A DNA stretch of 64,000 nt, from the NCBI RefSeq assembly GCF_019038415.1, contig NZ_JAFKRG010000048.1, positions 62,001 to 126,000 on the forward strand, written 5' to 3'. Shown piece by piece: positions 25,215-34,136 of the stretch. A model generated the notes under the pieces. It was not told the DNA's origin. It made no database searches and saw only the letters and a list, made by a program, of their open reading frames with translations. Position 1 is the first letter of the stretch, and each line of letters opens with the position of its first letter. The translations under genes were made by a program, and so were the position numbers. Source of the stretch: Synechococcus sp. CCY 9618 (GTDB lineage: Bacteria; Cyanobacteriota; Cyanobacteriia; PCC-6307; Cyanobiaceae).

Positions 25215-26669
25215 GTGCAGCAGGGTGATCAGCTGTGGCACCGAGTGAGCCAGGATCTGCAGGCCAGGCTCAGCAAGCCCACCTACGAAACCTGGATCCG
25301 GCCCGCCCGGTGCCGCAGCTTCGGGGGGGATCTCCTGCTCCTGGAGGCGCCCAACAGCTTCGCCTGCGGCTGGCTGCGCAAGAACTATCTGGTGATGATC
25401 GCCGCGGTGGCCAGCGAACATGCCGGCCGTCAGGTGCGGGTGGAGGTGGAGGTGGCCCCTGATGCCGAACCGCTGCCGGCCGCCCTCGAGACCGTCGCCG
25501 CCACCGGGGGTGGATCCTCTGCCGCCACCGGTGCGCCCGAGCGCCTCACCCCCGCCCCGGCGTCGGGCGCGGGGCGCTCGGGTGCAGGAGGGACCAGCGG
25601 TGGCGGCGCCCGGGCCGCGGCGAGCCTGTTCCGCCCAGGCGCCGGCCTCAACGCCCGCTATGTGTTCAACCGCTTCGTGGTGGGGGCCAACAGCCGCATG
25701 GCCCATGCCGCCTCCCTGGCGGTGGCCGAGGCCCCCGGCCGGGAGTTCAACCCCCTGTTCATCTGCGGGGGCGTGGGACTGGGGAAGACCCACCTGATGC
25801 AGGCCATCGGCCACTACCGGCTTGAGATCGATCCGGAAGCCCGGGTCTTCTACGTCTCCACCGAGACCTTCACCAACGATCTGATCCAGGCGATCCGCAA
25901 GGACGGCATGCAGGCCTTCCGCGACCGTTACCGAGCGGCCGATCTGATCCTGGTGGATGACATCCAGTTCATCGAGGGCAAGGAGTACACCCAGGAGGAG
26001 TTCTTCCACACCTTCAACGCCCTTCACGAGGCCGGACGCCAGATCGTGATCGCCAGTGACCGCCCCCCCAGCCAGATTTCCAGGCTGCAGGAGCGGCTCA
26101 TCTCCCGCTTCTCCATGGGCCTGATCGCCGACATCCAGGTTCCTGACCTGGAGACCCGCATGGCGATCCTGCACAAGAAGGCTGAAGCGGAGCAGATGGC
26201 TCTGCCCCGGGAACTGATCCAGTACATCGCCGGCCGTTTCACCTCCAACATCCGTGAACTGGAGGGCGCCCTCACCCGGGCGGTGGCCTTCGCCTCGATC
26301 ACGGGCCTGCCGATGACCGTGGAATCGGTGGCGCCGATGCTCGACCCGGTCGGCAACGAGGTGGCAGTGACCCCCCAGCAGGTGCTGGAGAAGGTGGCCG
26401 AGGTGTTCGAGGTGGGCATCGATGAGATGCTCAGCCCCAGCCGTAAGCGGGCCGTGAGCCAGTCCCGCCAGGTGGGGATGTATCTGATGCGCCAGAACAC
26501 CAGTCTTTCCCTACCGCGCATCGGTGAGGCCTTCGGGGGGAAGGATCACTCCACGGTGATGTATGCGGTGGAGCAGGTGGAGAAGAAGCTCAGCAGCGAT
26601 CCTGTGCTGGCCCGGCGGGTGCAGCAGGTCCGCGATCTGCTGCAGATCGCCTGCCGGAAACGCCGCTGA
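25215..26669 (+). CDS. dnaA: Chromosomal replication initiator DnaA
   Basis: 484 residues from a GTG. Domain I is about residues 1-75 ([20 protein letters not shown]). A Gly/Ala/Pro-rich linker (about 85-140) is domain II. Domain III is AAA+ with Walker A GGVGLGKT at 185-192, Walker B LVDDIQF and the sensor segment ASDRPPSQI. The C-terminal DNA-binding domain ends with [15 protein letters not shown]. It opens the origin, although in many cyanobacteria control is relaxed. It converges on cbbX with 3 bases between stops, placing replication next to the carbon-fixation cluster. Confidence 0.97.
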   Translation: MQQGDQLWHRVSQDLQARLSKPTYETWIRPARCRSFGGDLLLLEAPNSFACGWLRKNYLVMIAAVASEHAGRQVRVEVEVAPDAEPLPAALETVAATGGGSSAATGAPERLTPAPASGAGRSGAGGTSGGGARAAASLFRPGAGLNARYVFNRFVVGANSRMAHAASLAVAEAPGREFNPLFICGGVGLGKTHLMQAIGHYRLEIDPEARVFYVSTETFTNDLIQAIRKDGMQAFRDRYRAADLILVDDIQFIEGKEYTQEEFFHTFNALHEAGRQIVIASDRPPSQISRLQERLISRFSMGLIADIQVPDLETRMAILHKKAEAEQMALPRELIQYIAGRFTSNIRELEGALTRAVAFASITGLPMTVESVAPMLDPVGNEVAVTPQQVLEKVAEVFEVGIDEMLSPSRKRAVSQSRQVGMYLMRQNTSLSLPRIGEAFGGKDHSTVMYAVEQVEKKLSSDPVLARRVQQVRDLLQIACRKRR

Positions 26670-26672
26670 GCG

Positions 26673-27641
26673 TCAGCCTGCGCCGGTGAGTGGGCGGGCC
26701 GGATCCAGCCCCTCCACCTCGCCGTGGAACACGCGGCTGGCGGTGATGTCCTCCGCTTCGATCGTCATCAGGTCGGTCTTGGTGAGGGCCTGGCCCATGC
26801 CGCTGAACAGCCGGTTCGCCTGGCGCATGCGGGCCCGGTCGATGGCGTTGCGGATGGAGCGGGCATTGGCGAAGAAGGGCAGTTGCATGCGTCGCTGGAT
26901 GTATTCGGCGAAGGCGGCACCGGCCTCCTGGCTGAAGCGGTAGTTCTCCGCCGCCAGGATCAGCTGGGCGATCGCCAGCAGTTCCGGCGCGGTGTAATCG
27001 GGGAAGTCGATGTGGTTGGCCACCCGCGAGGAGAGCCCGGGGTTGCTCTGGTAGAAGATGTCCATCCGCTCCTTGTAGCCCGCGAAGATCACCACCAGAT
27101 CGTTGCGGTTGTTCTCCATCACCTGGAGCAGAATTTCGATCGCCTCGGCGCCGTAGTCCCGTTCGTTCTCGGGCCTGTAGAGGTAGTACGCCTCATCGAT
27201 GAACAGCACGCCGCCCATCGCTTTCTTCAGCATCTCCCTGGTCTTGGGGGCGGTGTGACCGATGTACTGGCCCACCAGATCGTCGCGGGTGGCCGTCACC
27301 ACGTGGCCCTTGCGCACGTAGCCAAGGCCGTGGAGGATCTTCGACATGCGCTCCGCCACCGTCGTCTTGCCCGTGCCGGGTCGGCCGGTGAACGACATGT
27401 GCAGGCTGGGGGGAGCGGTGTCGAGGCCCACCTGGGTGCGGGCCCGGTTGATCACCAGCAGCGCCGCGATCTCCCGGATCCTGGCCTTCACCGGGCGCAG
27501 GCCGATCAGCTCCCGGTCGAGTTCATCCAGCACGTCCTTGATGCCGGAGGCGTCGTAGGCCGCCCGCAGATCCACCAGCCTGTCGTCCTCCGGCCCGGCC
27601 GGGGCCCCCTGAGCGGCCGTGGCGCCGCTAGAGGAGTCCAT
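26673..27641 (-). CDS. cbbX: Red/form I Rubisco activase CbbX
   Basis: 322 residues, AAA+ ATPase. Walker A is GRPGTGKT at 86-93, Walker B is [16 protein letters not shown], and arginine-finger and sensor segments follow ([14 protein letters not shown]). CbbX rings pull on the Rubisco large subunit C-terminus to release inhibitory sugar phosphates. It is the last gene of the carbon-fixation cluster and its start overlaps the acRAF gene by 14 bases, so expression is linked. ATP, and in the family RuBP, activate it. Confidence 0.93.
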   Translation of the reverse strand: MDSSSGATAAQGAPAGPEDDRLVDLRAAYDASGIKDVLDELDRELIGLRPVKARIREIAALLVINRARTQVGLDTAPPSLHMSFTGRPGTGKTTVAERMSKILHGLGYVRKGHVVTATRDDLVGQYIGHTAPKTREMLKKAMGGVLFIDEAYYLYRPENERDYGAEAIEILLQVMENNRNDLVVIFAGYKERMDIFYQSNPGLSSRVANHIDFPDYTAPELLAIAQLILAAENYRFSQEAGAAFAEYIQRRMQLPFFANARSIRNAIDRARMRQANRLFSGMGQALTKTDLMTIEAEDITASRVFHGEVEGLDPARPLTGAG

Positions 27642-27873
27642 CGATGGCGCGGGCGAAGGTTTCCTCCGTTTCGCCGATGGGGTCCTCGTCGGCCTCGGCG
27701 CGCACGGTGAGGTTCACATAGGTGCGGCCGAAGCTGATGTCTGGAAAGCGGCCCTCCTGCTCCGAAAGACCGTTCAGCCGTTCCAGGAACGTGCGGGTGC
27801 GTTCATAGTCGTCGAACTCGATGCGGCGCTCGAGCCGATCAGGACGGGGCCGTCGGGTCCAGGGCTGATCCAT
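27628..27873 (-). CDS. Alpha-carboxysome Rubisco assembly factor (PCD-like, acRAF)
   Basis: 81 residues with a pterin-carbinolamine-dehydratase-like fold: [20 protein letters not shown], then a turn with [14 protein letters not shown], then the strand [13 protein letters not shown]. The family occurs in alpha-carboxysome loci, where it helps assemble form IA Rubisco L8S8, and it has lost the dehydratase His motif. It is 15 bases downstream of chpX and overlaps cbbX, forming an assembly/repair pair. Confidence 0.82.
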   Translation of the reverse strand: MDQPWTRRPRPDRLERRIEFDDYERTRTFLERLNGLSEQEGRFPDISFGRTYVNLTVRAEADEDPIGETEETFARAIDGLL

Positions 27874-27888
27874 GGTTCCGACCCTAGA

Positions 27889-29049
27889 TCAGCCCGGATC
27901 GTCCAGGCAGTCGGTGCGGGCGACGCAGAGCCGCTCGGCCCAGGCGGCCGCGTAGGTCCGGTTCGCCTCCCGCTGGGCAGGGTCGGTGCCTGAGAGCGGG
28001 TGGGGAAAGGTGCCGGCGATGGCGGCATTGGTGACGCAGAACATCGCCTTCTGGAAACTCATGCAGATCTTCACACGCATGTCGCCTTCGCCCCGGGTGA
28101 CGCCCAGATACCACTGGCGCAGGCGCTCCGGCAGGTGTCGGTACATGTCCTGCATCAGCAGGCTGGGGGGGATCCCCGAGCCCATCGTCGGCAGGGGGTC
28201 GGCGTAAAGGGCGCCGTAGGTGAACTTGGCCAGGTCGGGGGAGATCTGCTGGGCCTGGGCGTTGAAGGAGACAGTGCCCAGGAAGGGGGTGCCGCGCAGG
28301 AACACCGCCTCCACGTAGGGCACCGCCACATCGGCCAGAAAGGAGAGCCCGGCCTCGGGTGGCAGCACCCAGAAGCGATCGCCGCCGATCTCGACCGCGT
28401 AGGTGATCGGAGCCCCCGCAGCCGCCACCAGACCGTCCTTCAGGAACGTGACCAGGGTGGGAATCGAGTTCACCTGTCCGTCCCGCTCGGCCCGGGCCAG
28501 ATCGATGAACAGGTCGCTCATCACCCGCCAGAACTGGCCGAGGGCATGGGTGGTGGCGGCCGAGCGGATCAGTTCGGCCAGGAACTGGGGGAACAGGGGG
28601 TTGAGCGCCGCCAGCAGAGGATCACGGCCGGTCTTGCGGGCCACGATCGCGGCGCAGTTCACGGCGAAGGCCTCGCTGTCGAGGTAGGCATCCAGGCCAC
28701 CGGTGCCGTGCCAGAGCATGGCCTTCTGGCAGTACTCGGCATATTCGAAGTTGATCCGGTCGTGGATCAGGTGCCTCCAGATCTTCGCCGGGCTGTGGTC
28801 GCCGTCGAGGAAGCGGAACACCGGGAAGGGATTCAGGAACTGCTTCTCGGCCTGGTAGATGAGATTGATGCTGTAGGCATCCAGCACCTCGCCATAGCTC
28901 TCCAGCACATCCACCACCTGGAGGAGATGGTCGGGTGTGTCCGCCAGCAGGGTGCGGCCCGCCAGCAGGGTCTCCACCAGGTCGTCGCGACCGGGCATGC
29001 CGCCGTTGTAGGTGAGGGGCGGTTTGGGGGAGCGCGGGGCGGCGGTCAT
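27889..29049 (-). CDS. chpX: CO2 hydration protein (ChpX/CupB type)
   Basis: 386 residues, soluble, Trp/His rich, with motifs such as WRHLIHDRINFEYAEYCQK, LWHGTGGLDAYL, and QWYLGVTRGEGDMRVKICMS. Cup proteins bind the NdhD/NdhF arm of specialised NDH-1 complexes and, with zinc, convert CO2 to bicarbonate using electron flow. Pairing with ndhD4 and ndhF4 points to the constitutive CupB-type complex. It overlaps ndhD4 by 4 bases. Confidence 0.9.
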   Translation of the reverse strand: MTAAPRSPKPPLTYNGGMPGRDDLVETLLAGRTLLADTPDHLLQVVDVLESYGEVLDAYSINLIYQAEKQFLNPFPVFRFLDGDHSPAKIWRHLIHDRINFEYAEYCQKAMLWHGTGGLDAYLDSEAFAVNCAAIVARKTGRDPLLAALNPLFPQFLAELIRSAATTHALGQFWRVMSDLFIDLARAERDGQVNSIPTLVTFLKDGLVAAAGAPITYAVEIGGDRFWVLPPEAGLSFLADVAVPYVEAVFLRGTPFLGTVSFNAQAQQISPDLAKFTYGALYADPLPTMGSGIPPSLLMQDMYRHLPERLRQWYLGVTRGEGDMRVKICMSFQKAMFCVTNAAIAGTFPHPLSGTDPAQREANRTYAAAWAERLCVARTDCLDDPG

Positions 29050-30575
29050 GGCAGCAGCCCTCCGGCCTGCAGTCCGGCCACCACGGCCGGCAGCTGGGCC
29101 ATGGCGGTGGTCGTCTGTTCACTGACGCGGCCCAGGCCCAGAGGCACCAGGCCGAGGGCGATCACCCCGGTGGCCAGGGCCATGGCGGGAAGGGTCTCGC
29201 GCAGAGCCACCCCGGGCAGCCGCACCTCCAGCCGGGCATCGGCCACGGGATCACCCGGTGGGGTGACGGCCAGGCGGCCGAAGAAGGCCCGGTTGACCAG
29301 CAGCAGGAAATAGACCGCGGTGAGACCGGAGCCCACCATGCACAGCAGGGTGGCCAGGGGGAAGGCGGCCAGGCTGCCCCGGAACACCAGGAACTCGGAG
29401 ATGAAGCCGGCCATGCCCGGCATGCCGGCACTGGCCATCACCCCGAGGATCATCAATGTGCCCGTGAAGGGCAGACCCCGCTCCGGGTTGAGCAGGCCTC
29501 GCAGCACCTCCAGGTCGCGGGTGCGGGTCTTGCGATACACCACCCCCACCAGCAGGAACAGCAGGGCGGAGATCAGCCCGTGGCTCACCATCTGGAACAC
29601 GGCTCCGAGCATGCTCACGGGGGTGGCGGCGGCCGCTGCCAGCAGGATGTACCCCATGTGCCCCACCGAGCTGTAGGCCACCATCCGCTTCATGTCCCGC
29701 TGGGCGATGGCTGCCAGGGAGCCGTAGAGCACAGACACCGCCGCCCAGCCCGCCAGCCAGGGGGACAGCAGCGCCCAGGCCTCCGGAAACAGGCCGAGAC
29801 AGAACCGCAGCAGACCGTAGGTGCCCAGTTTCAGCAGCACCCCCGCCAGCAGCACCGACACCGGCGTGGAGGCCTCTGTGTGGGCGTCGGGGAGCCAGGT
29901 GTGGAAGGGCACCAGGGGAATCTTGATCGCAAAACCGATCAGCAGCGCCCCGAGCAGCACCAGCTGGGTGCCCATGCCCAGCTGGGCGCTGGTGACCGGG
30001 GTGATGCTGAAATCGGCCTGGCCGGTGAACAGGGACAGGCCCAGGAAGGCGCCCAGGATCAGCACACCCGAGACCGCCGTGAAGATCAGGAACTTGGTGG
30101 CGGCGTAGCCCCGGTTGGCGCCTCCCCAGATGGAGATCAGCAGCCAGAGGGGAATCAGCTCCAGTTCATAGAACAGGAAGAACAGCAGCAGGTTCTCCGA
30201 CAGGAACGCTCCGTTCACCGCCCCGCTGATCCCCAGCAGCAGGGCGAAGTACAGCCGGGGTCGCTGGCTCAGGTCGCGGGTGCAGATGCCCGACACCAGG
30301 GTCAGGGCGGTGTTGACCAGCACCAGGGGCATGGCCAGGCCATCCACCCCCAGGCGGTAGTCCAGGCCGATGCTGTCGACCCAGGCAAAGGATTCCTGCA
30401 GTTGCATGCCCGCCTCCGAGGGATCGAAGGCCAGCAGGACCCGCAGGCTCCAGAGAAGTTGCAGACCCAGCAGGGCCAGGGCGGCGCGGCGGATGCGCTC
30501 GGTGGCCAGGTCCCCAGGCCAGCAGAGCAGGCCGAGGGCACCGGCGAAGGGAATCAGCAGCAGGGCGCTCAGCAT
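29046..30575 (-). CDS. ndhD4: NDH-1 subunit NdhD4 (CO2-uptake complex)
   Basis: 509 residues, about 14 membrane helices, Complex I subunit 4/M family. Key signs are DSIGLDYRLGVDGLAMPLVL, the Glu-containing ENLLLFFLFYELELIPLWLL (proton-channel Glu), LPDAHTEA and VAYSSVGHMGYI with its lysine-containing channel helices. It sits in the thylakoid membrane and pumps protons while driving CO2 hydration by the Cup protein. Assignment to D4 rests on the neighbours ndhF4 and chpX. Confidence 0.92.
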   Translation of the reverse strand: MLSALLLIPFAGALGLLCWPGDLATERIRRAALALLGLQLLWSLRVLLAFDPSEAGMQLQESFAWVDSIGLDYRLGVDGLAMPLVLVNTALTLVSGICTRDLSQRPRLYFALLLGISGAVNGAFLSENLLLFFLFYELELIPLWLLISIWGGANRGYAATKFLIFTAVSGVLILGAFLGLSLFTGQADFSITPVTSAQLGMGTQLVLLGALLIGFAIKIPLVPFHTWLPDAHTEASTPVSVLLAGVLLKLGTYGLLRFCLGLFPEAWALLSPWLAGWAAVSVLYGSLAAIAQRDMKRMVAYSSVGHMGYILLAAAAATPVSMLGAVFQMVSHGLISALLFLLVGVVYRKTRTRDLEVLRGLLNPERGLPFTGTLMILGVMASAGMPGMAGFISEFLVFRGSLAAFPLATLLCMVGSGLTAVYFLLLVNRAFFGRLAVTPPGDPVADARLEVRLPGVALRETLPAMALATGVIALGLVPLGLGRVSEQTTTAMAQLPAVVAGLQAGGLLP

Positions 30576-30582
30576 GGTTCGA

Positions 30583-32427
30583 TCAGCCCCCCAGCCAGGC
30601 GAGGCTGCCCACCAGCAGCACGATCGCCACCGCCATGGTGAACACGTAGGTCTGCAGGCGGCCGCTCACCCCCAGCTTGAGGCTCTGGGCCGATCCCATC
30701 GAGACGTCGGCGATGCGGTTGACCAGCCCGTTCACCACCAGTTGATCAAAGCCGTCGGTGATCCGGGCCATGCCGGCGACGAAGGCCACGATCGTGGCCC
30801 GGTAGATGCGGTCGGTGTAGAAGTCGAAGGCCAGCAGGTCCTGCAGGGTGCGCACGGGCTGGGGCAGGGAGCGGGACCCGAAGGCCGCGAGGGGCAGCAG
30901 GCTGCCCGCCAGCACCCCGGCCGCCCCGCTGGCCAGGAGCATCAGGGTCGTGGTGGCTGAGAAGGCGCCGATGCCGGGGACCCGGTCGATGCGGGCCATC
31001 ACCAGGGGGGTGAGCAGCACCAGCACCGAGACGCTCACCATCGGCAGGGCCATCAGCCAGTTCACCTCCGGCGCCCGGCGCGTCTTGGGGTGGGCGGAGC
31101 CCAGGAACACCTGGCGGTAGACCCGGGTGAGGTTCAGGGCGCTGAGCCCGTTGGTGAGCAGCACCACGGCGGCGAAGAACGGCGCCCTGGGGGTCAGACC
31201 CTCCACCATCAGGCCGAAGCTCCAGAAGCAGCCCAGGGGCAGCAGGCCGGTGAGGCCGGCGGCCCCGGCCAGGAAGGCCGTGGTGGTGGCGGGCATGCGC
31301 GGAGCCAGGCCGCCCAGTTCGGTGAGGTCCTGGCAGTTGGTGGTGGCGATGATGCTGCCCACGCTCATGAACAGCACGGCCTTGGCCACCGCATGGGAGA
31401 AGAGCAGCAGCAGGGCGATGAAGGGCTGCTGCAGGGCGATCGCCACGAACACCAGTCCCAGGTAGGAGGTGGTGGAGTAGGAGCAGGCCCGCTTCAGATC
31501 CACCTGGGCGATTGACACCAGGGCGCCCCCCACGGCACTGATCGTGCCCACCACCAGAAGCACATCGATCGCCACCGGGGAGATACGCAGCAGGGGCATC
31601 ACCTTCAGCAGCACCACTGCGCCGCAGGTCACCACCACTGAGTTGCGCAGGATCGACGCCGGGTTGGGGCCTTCCATGGCCTCATCCAGCCACAGGTGCA
31701 TCGGGAACTGAGCGCACTTTCCCATGGGCCCGGCGATCAGCCCCAGCCCGATCAGGGTGGCCCCCAGGCCGGGCAGGCTGTTGTTCGCCGACCAGGCGTA
31801 GAGATCGTTGAATTCCAGGGATCCGGCCCATGCCGAAAGGGCCACCACGCTCATCAGCAGCAGCACATCCCCCACCCGCTTGGTGAGGAAGGCATCGCGG
31901 GCGGCGGTGACCACCAGGGGCTGGGCGTACCAGAAGCCCACCAGCAGATAGGTGGAGAGGGTGAGCATCTCCAGCAGGAAGTAGCTCATGAACAGGTTGC
32001 TGCTCAGCACCACCCCGGCCATGGCTCCCTCGAAGAAGCCCACCAGGCCATAGAAGCGGGCCAGGGACCATTCCTTGTCGAGGTACCCGAGGGCGAACAC
32101 CTGGCCCACCAGACTCATGACGGTGACCAGCTCCAGGGCCGCCAGGTTGGTGAGGGAGAGGTCGAAGCCGATGCGCAGATCCAGATCCGCCGCGGCGAAC
32201 CAGCCGATGTCCAGATGCTGGGGACCCAGGGCCAGCACCGCCCGCAGCACCACGGTGCCGTGGATCACCGACAGCAGGGTGACCAGCAGGTTGAGGTAGG
32301 CCGCGGGCCTGGGGCCGTTGCGTTTCACCCAGCCCGCCGCCCAGGGCACCGACAGCACCATGCCGGCGAAGCCATAGAGGGGAATCAGCCAGCTGAGCTG
32401 GATCGACAGGGGAAGGGTGTCGGCCAA
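30583..32427 (-). CDS. ndhF4: NDH-1 subunit NdhF4 (CO2-uptake complex)
   Basis: 614 residues if translation starts at the TTG at 32427; upstream ATG codons in the same frame lie inside the ferritin-like gene and encode non-family sequence. It has about 15 helices of the Complex I subunit 5/L family, including LTNLAALELVTVMSLVGQVF, SYFLLEMLTLSTYLLVGF and MGKCAQFPMHLWLDEAMEGP. The C-terminal lateral helix region is present. It partners NdhD4 and ChpX. No clear Shine-Dalgarno site precedes the TTG, suggesting coupling to the gene 13 bases upstream. Confidence 0.9.
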   Translation of the reverse strand: MADTLPLSIQLSWLIPLYGFAGMVLSVPWAAGWVKRNGPRPAAYLNLLVTLLSVIHGTVVLRAVLALGPQHLDIGWFAAADLDLRIGFDLSLTNLAALELVTVMSLVGQVFALGYLDKEWSLARFYGLVGFFEGAMAGVVLSSNLFMSYFLLEMLTLSTYLLVGFWYAQPLVVTAARDAFLTKRVGDVLLLMSVVALSAWAGSLEFNDLYAWSANNSLPGLGATLIGLGLIAGPMGKCAQFPMHLWLDEAMEGPNPASILRNSVVVTCGAVVLLKVMPLLRISPVAIDVLLVVGTISAVGGALVSIAQVDLKRACSYSTTSYLGLVFVAIALQQPFIALLLLFSHAVAKAVLFMSVGSIIATTNCQDLTELGGLAPRMPATTTAFLAGAAGLTGLLPLGCFWSFGLMVEGLTPRAPFFAAVVLLTNGLSALNLTRVYRQVFLGSAHPKTRRAPEVNWLMALPMVSVSVLVLLTPLVMARIDRVPGIGAFSATTTLMLLASGAAGVLAGSLLPLAAFGSRSLPQPVRTLQDLLAFDFYTDRIYRATIVAFVAGMARITDGFDQLVVNGLVNRIADVSMGSAQSLKLGVSGRLQTYVFTMAVAIVLLVGSLAWLGG

Positions 32428-32440
32428 GGGGGGTGGGACG

Positions 32441-32908
32441 TCAGAAGGTGGCCCTTTGCAGGGACCTGGCCTGGGCGGTGCCGAGGCTGGCGAGCCAGGC
32501 ACCGAGCTCCTCCCCATGGTGCTGTTCTTCCTGCAGGAGCGCGCGGAAGAAGGATTCATTGTTGCCGTCGCCGATCAGCAGGCAGAAACGCACCGATTCG
32601 GCGTAGTGCTGGATCAGATCCTGCTCGAGAACCCCATCCAGGCGCAGCAGACCTTCCAGGTCGGGGGCATGGCCCACGGGCCGCAGCTGGGAGGCGGCTG
32701 GGGCCACCCCCAGCTGGAGCATGCGCTGGACGAGACGCTCGGCGTGCTGCATCTCCTCCACCGTTTCCCGGCGGAAGCGTTCGGCGGCGGCGGCGTCGCC
32801 CCAGAGCTCCACGAGGGAAGCCTGGGTCATGTACTGCTGCACGGCGGACAGCTCCAGGCTCAGCGCGCGGCCCAGGTAGCCGAGGACGCGCGGATGAACG
32901 GCGTCCAT
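32441..32908 (-). CDS. Ferritin-like/bacterioferritin-like protein of the carboxysome cluster
   Basis: 155 residues, a four-helix bundle with di-iron ligands: Glu in SLELSAVQQY (helix 1), Glu and His in EEMQHAE (helix 2), Glu in the EQDLIQHYAE helix (helix 3), and Glu/His in EEQHHGEE (helix 4). It resembles bacterioferritin but lacks the obvious heme Met context. Similar genes follow csoS genes in many alpha-carboxysome loci, where their role is not established. It sits 5 bases after csoS1E. Confidence 0.85.
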   Translation of the reverse strand: MDAVHPRVLGYLGRALSLELSAVQQYMTQASLVELWGDAAAAERFRRETVEEMQHAERLVQRMLQLGVAPAASQLRPVGHAPDLEGLLRLDGVLEQDLIQHYAESVRFCLLIGDGNNESFFRALLQEEQHHGEELGAWLASLGTAQARSLQRATF

Positions 32909-32913
32909 GGGCC

Positions 32914-33522
32914 TCAGCTCCGGCGGCTGACGCCCGAGGCGGCCAGGGCCGGCTCCACCTCGCTGTGGGGACGGGCGATGATGTGGGCGGCCACCAACCC
33001 GTCGCCGACCCGCTCGCAGGCATCGGCCCCGGCCCGGACGGCGGCGTTCACGGCGCCGGTTTCACCCCGCACCATCACGGTCACGTAGCCGCCGCCCACG
33101 AACTCCCGGGCGATCAGGGTGACTTCGGCGGCCTTGGTCATGGCGTCCGCGGCTTCGATGGCCGGCACCAGGCCACGGGTTTCGATCAGGCCGAGGGCGA
33201 TGCCGTGGATGGTGGGGGCCATGGAAGGGGTTCGGGGAGTGGGGTTGGGGGGTGGGGTGCCGGTGCCACCGGCGCTGCGGGCGGTGACGCCGGCGGTCCG
33301 GCCCGGCTGACGGCCCGCCGGGCTGGAGCGGGCAGCCCTGGGGGCTCGGGTGGTCCGGGCCCTGGCCGCCGGCTTGCTGTCTGCCGGTGCCGGGGGCAGG
33401 GCCGGTGGTCCGGTCCCCGCCGGCTTCTCCGCAGAGGTGTCCGCCGGTTTGTCCGGCGAGGTGGCCGCCGCTGTCGCGGGTTTGCTGGCGTCGGGACCGG
33501 TGCGAGGGGTGCGGCTGGCCAT
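32914..33522 (-). CDS. csoS1E: Carboxysome shell protein CsoS1E (BMC domain with extension)
   Basis: 202 residues. The first 100 or so are low-complexity, rich in Pro, Ala, Arg and Thr, and probably disordered. Then comes a single BMC domain (IALGLIETRGLVPAIEAADA to VAAHIIARPH) nearly identical to CsoS1. The domain forms hexamers of the shell; the basic extension could contact CsoS2, Rubisco or neighbouring tiles. DNA of the BMC part is highly similar to csoS1 7 kb away. Confidence 0.88.
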   Translation of the reverse strand: MASRTPRTGPDASKPATAAATSPDKPADTSAEKPAGTGPPALPPAPADSKPAARARTTRAPRAARSSPAGRQPGRTAGVTARSAGGTGTPPPNPTPRTPSMAPTIHGIALGLIETRGLVPAIEAADAMTKAAEVTLIAREFVGGGYVTVMVRGETGAVNAAVRAGADACERVGDGLVAAHIIARPHSEVEPALAASGVSRRS

Positions 33523-33601
33523 GGGACGGGGTTGCAGAGGAGGGGTGAAGGAACGGGTGGAATCGAAGGCTCACCGCTCAGGGGGCGGCGCCTGGCCTGG
33601 C

Positions 33602-33853
33602 CTACCCGTCCGGTTCCCAGAAGTCGATGATGCCGCCGATGGTGAGATCGGTGTGCGTCTCCGGGATGCCGCAGGCGAAGCGGGCGGCGGAACCGCTGGC
33701 GGTGAACACCCAGTTGCCGGGGGAGGCCCCCACCGGATCCACCGCGACGCTGAGCTTGCCCTTGACGCTGCGCAGCACCCGCAGGTTCCAGTGCTCGAGC
33801 CCTGGCACCCGCTGGGAGCAGATCAGGGAACCGGTGACCTGCATGATCTCCAT
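33602..33853 (-). CDS. csoS4B: Carboxysome vertex protein CsoS4B
   Basis: 83 residues of the BMV/EutN-CcmL family: MEIMQVTGSLICSQRVPGL, then VDPVGASPGNWVFTASGSAARFA, and the end IGGIIDFWEPDG. It forms pentamers that cap the icosahedral vertices of the shell and limit leakage. Its start overlaps the csoS4A stop by one base. Confidence 0.95.
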   Translation of the reverse strand: MEIMQVTGSLICSQRVPGLEHWNLRVLRSVKGKLSVAVDPVGASPGNWVFTASGSAARFACGIPETHTDLTIGGIIDFWEPDG

Positions 33854-34134
33854 CAGGCCGCTCCTCCCGGAGGCGTGGCCGGCTTGCCGGCCTCCGGATC
33901 CCAGTGGTCGATGATCCCCACGATCGTCAGGTCGCTCGGATACGACTTGCTGCCGGCCGCTTCCCGGGCGGCGGAGCTGCCGACGCAGATGACCCAGTCG
34001 CCGGGGATGCAGCCCACCGCGTCGACCGCCACCTTCTGGGTGCTGCCATCGAGCACCACCTGCAGGTGCTTGTGCTCGAAATCGGGGATGCGGTTGGTCG
34101 AGACCAGGGGCTTGACCACCTTGCAGATCAACAT
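33853..34134 (-). CDS. csoS4A: Carboxysome vertex protein CsoS4A
   Basis: 93 residues, BMV family: MLICKVVKPLVSTNRIPDFE, VDAVGCIPGDWVICVGSSAARE and VGIIDHWDPE. It is the major pentameric vertex protein. The C-terminus has a short Pro/Ala tail not seen in CsoS4B. Two bases separate it from csoSCA. Confidence 0.95.
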   Translation of the reverse strand: MLICKVVKPLVSTNRIPDFEHKHLQVVLDGSTQKVAVDAVGCIPGDWVICVGSSAAREAAGSKSYPSDLTIVGIIDHWDPEAGKPATPPGGAA

Positions 34135-34136
34135 GG

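Noticed and set aside
31696-33630. A 644-codon plus-strand frame antisense to ndhF4, the ferritin-like gene and csoS1E
   Set aside because: Low-complexity His/Gln/Gly translation crossing several real genes; no start site or family.
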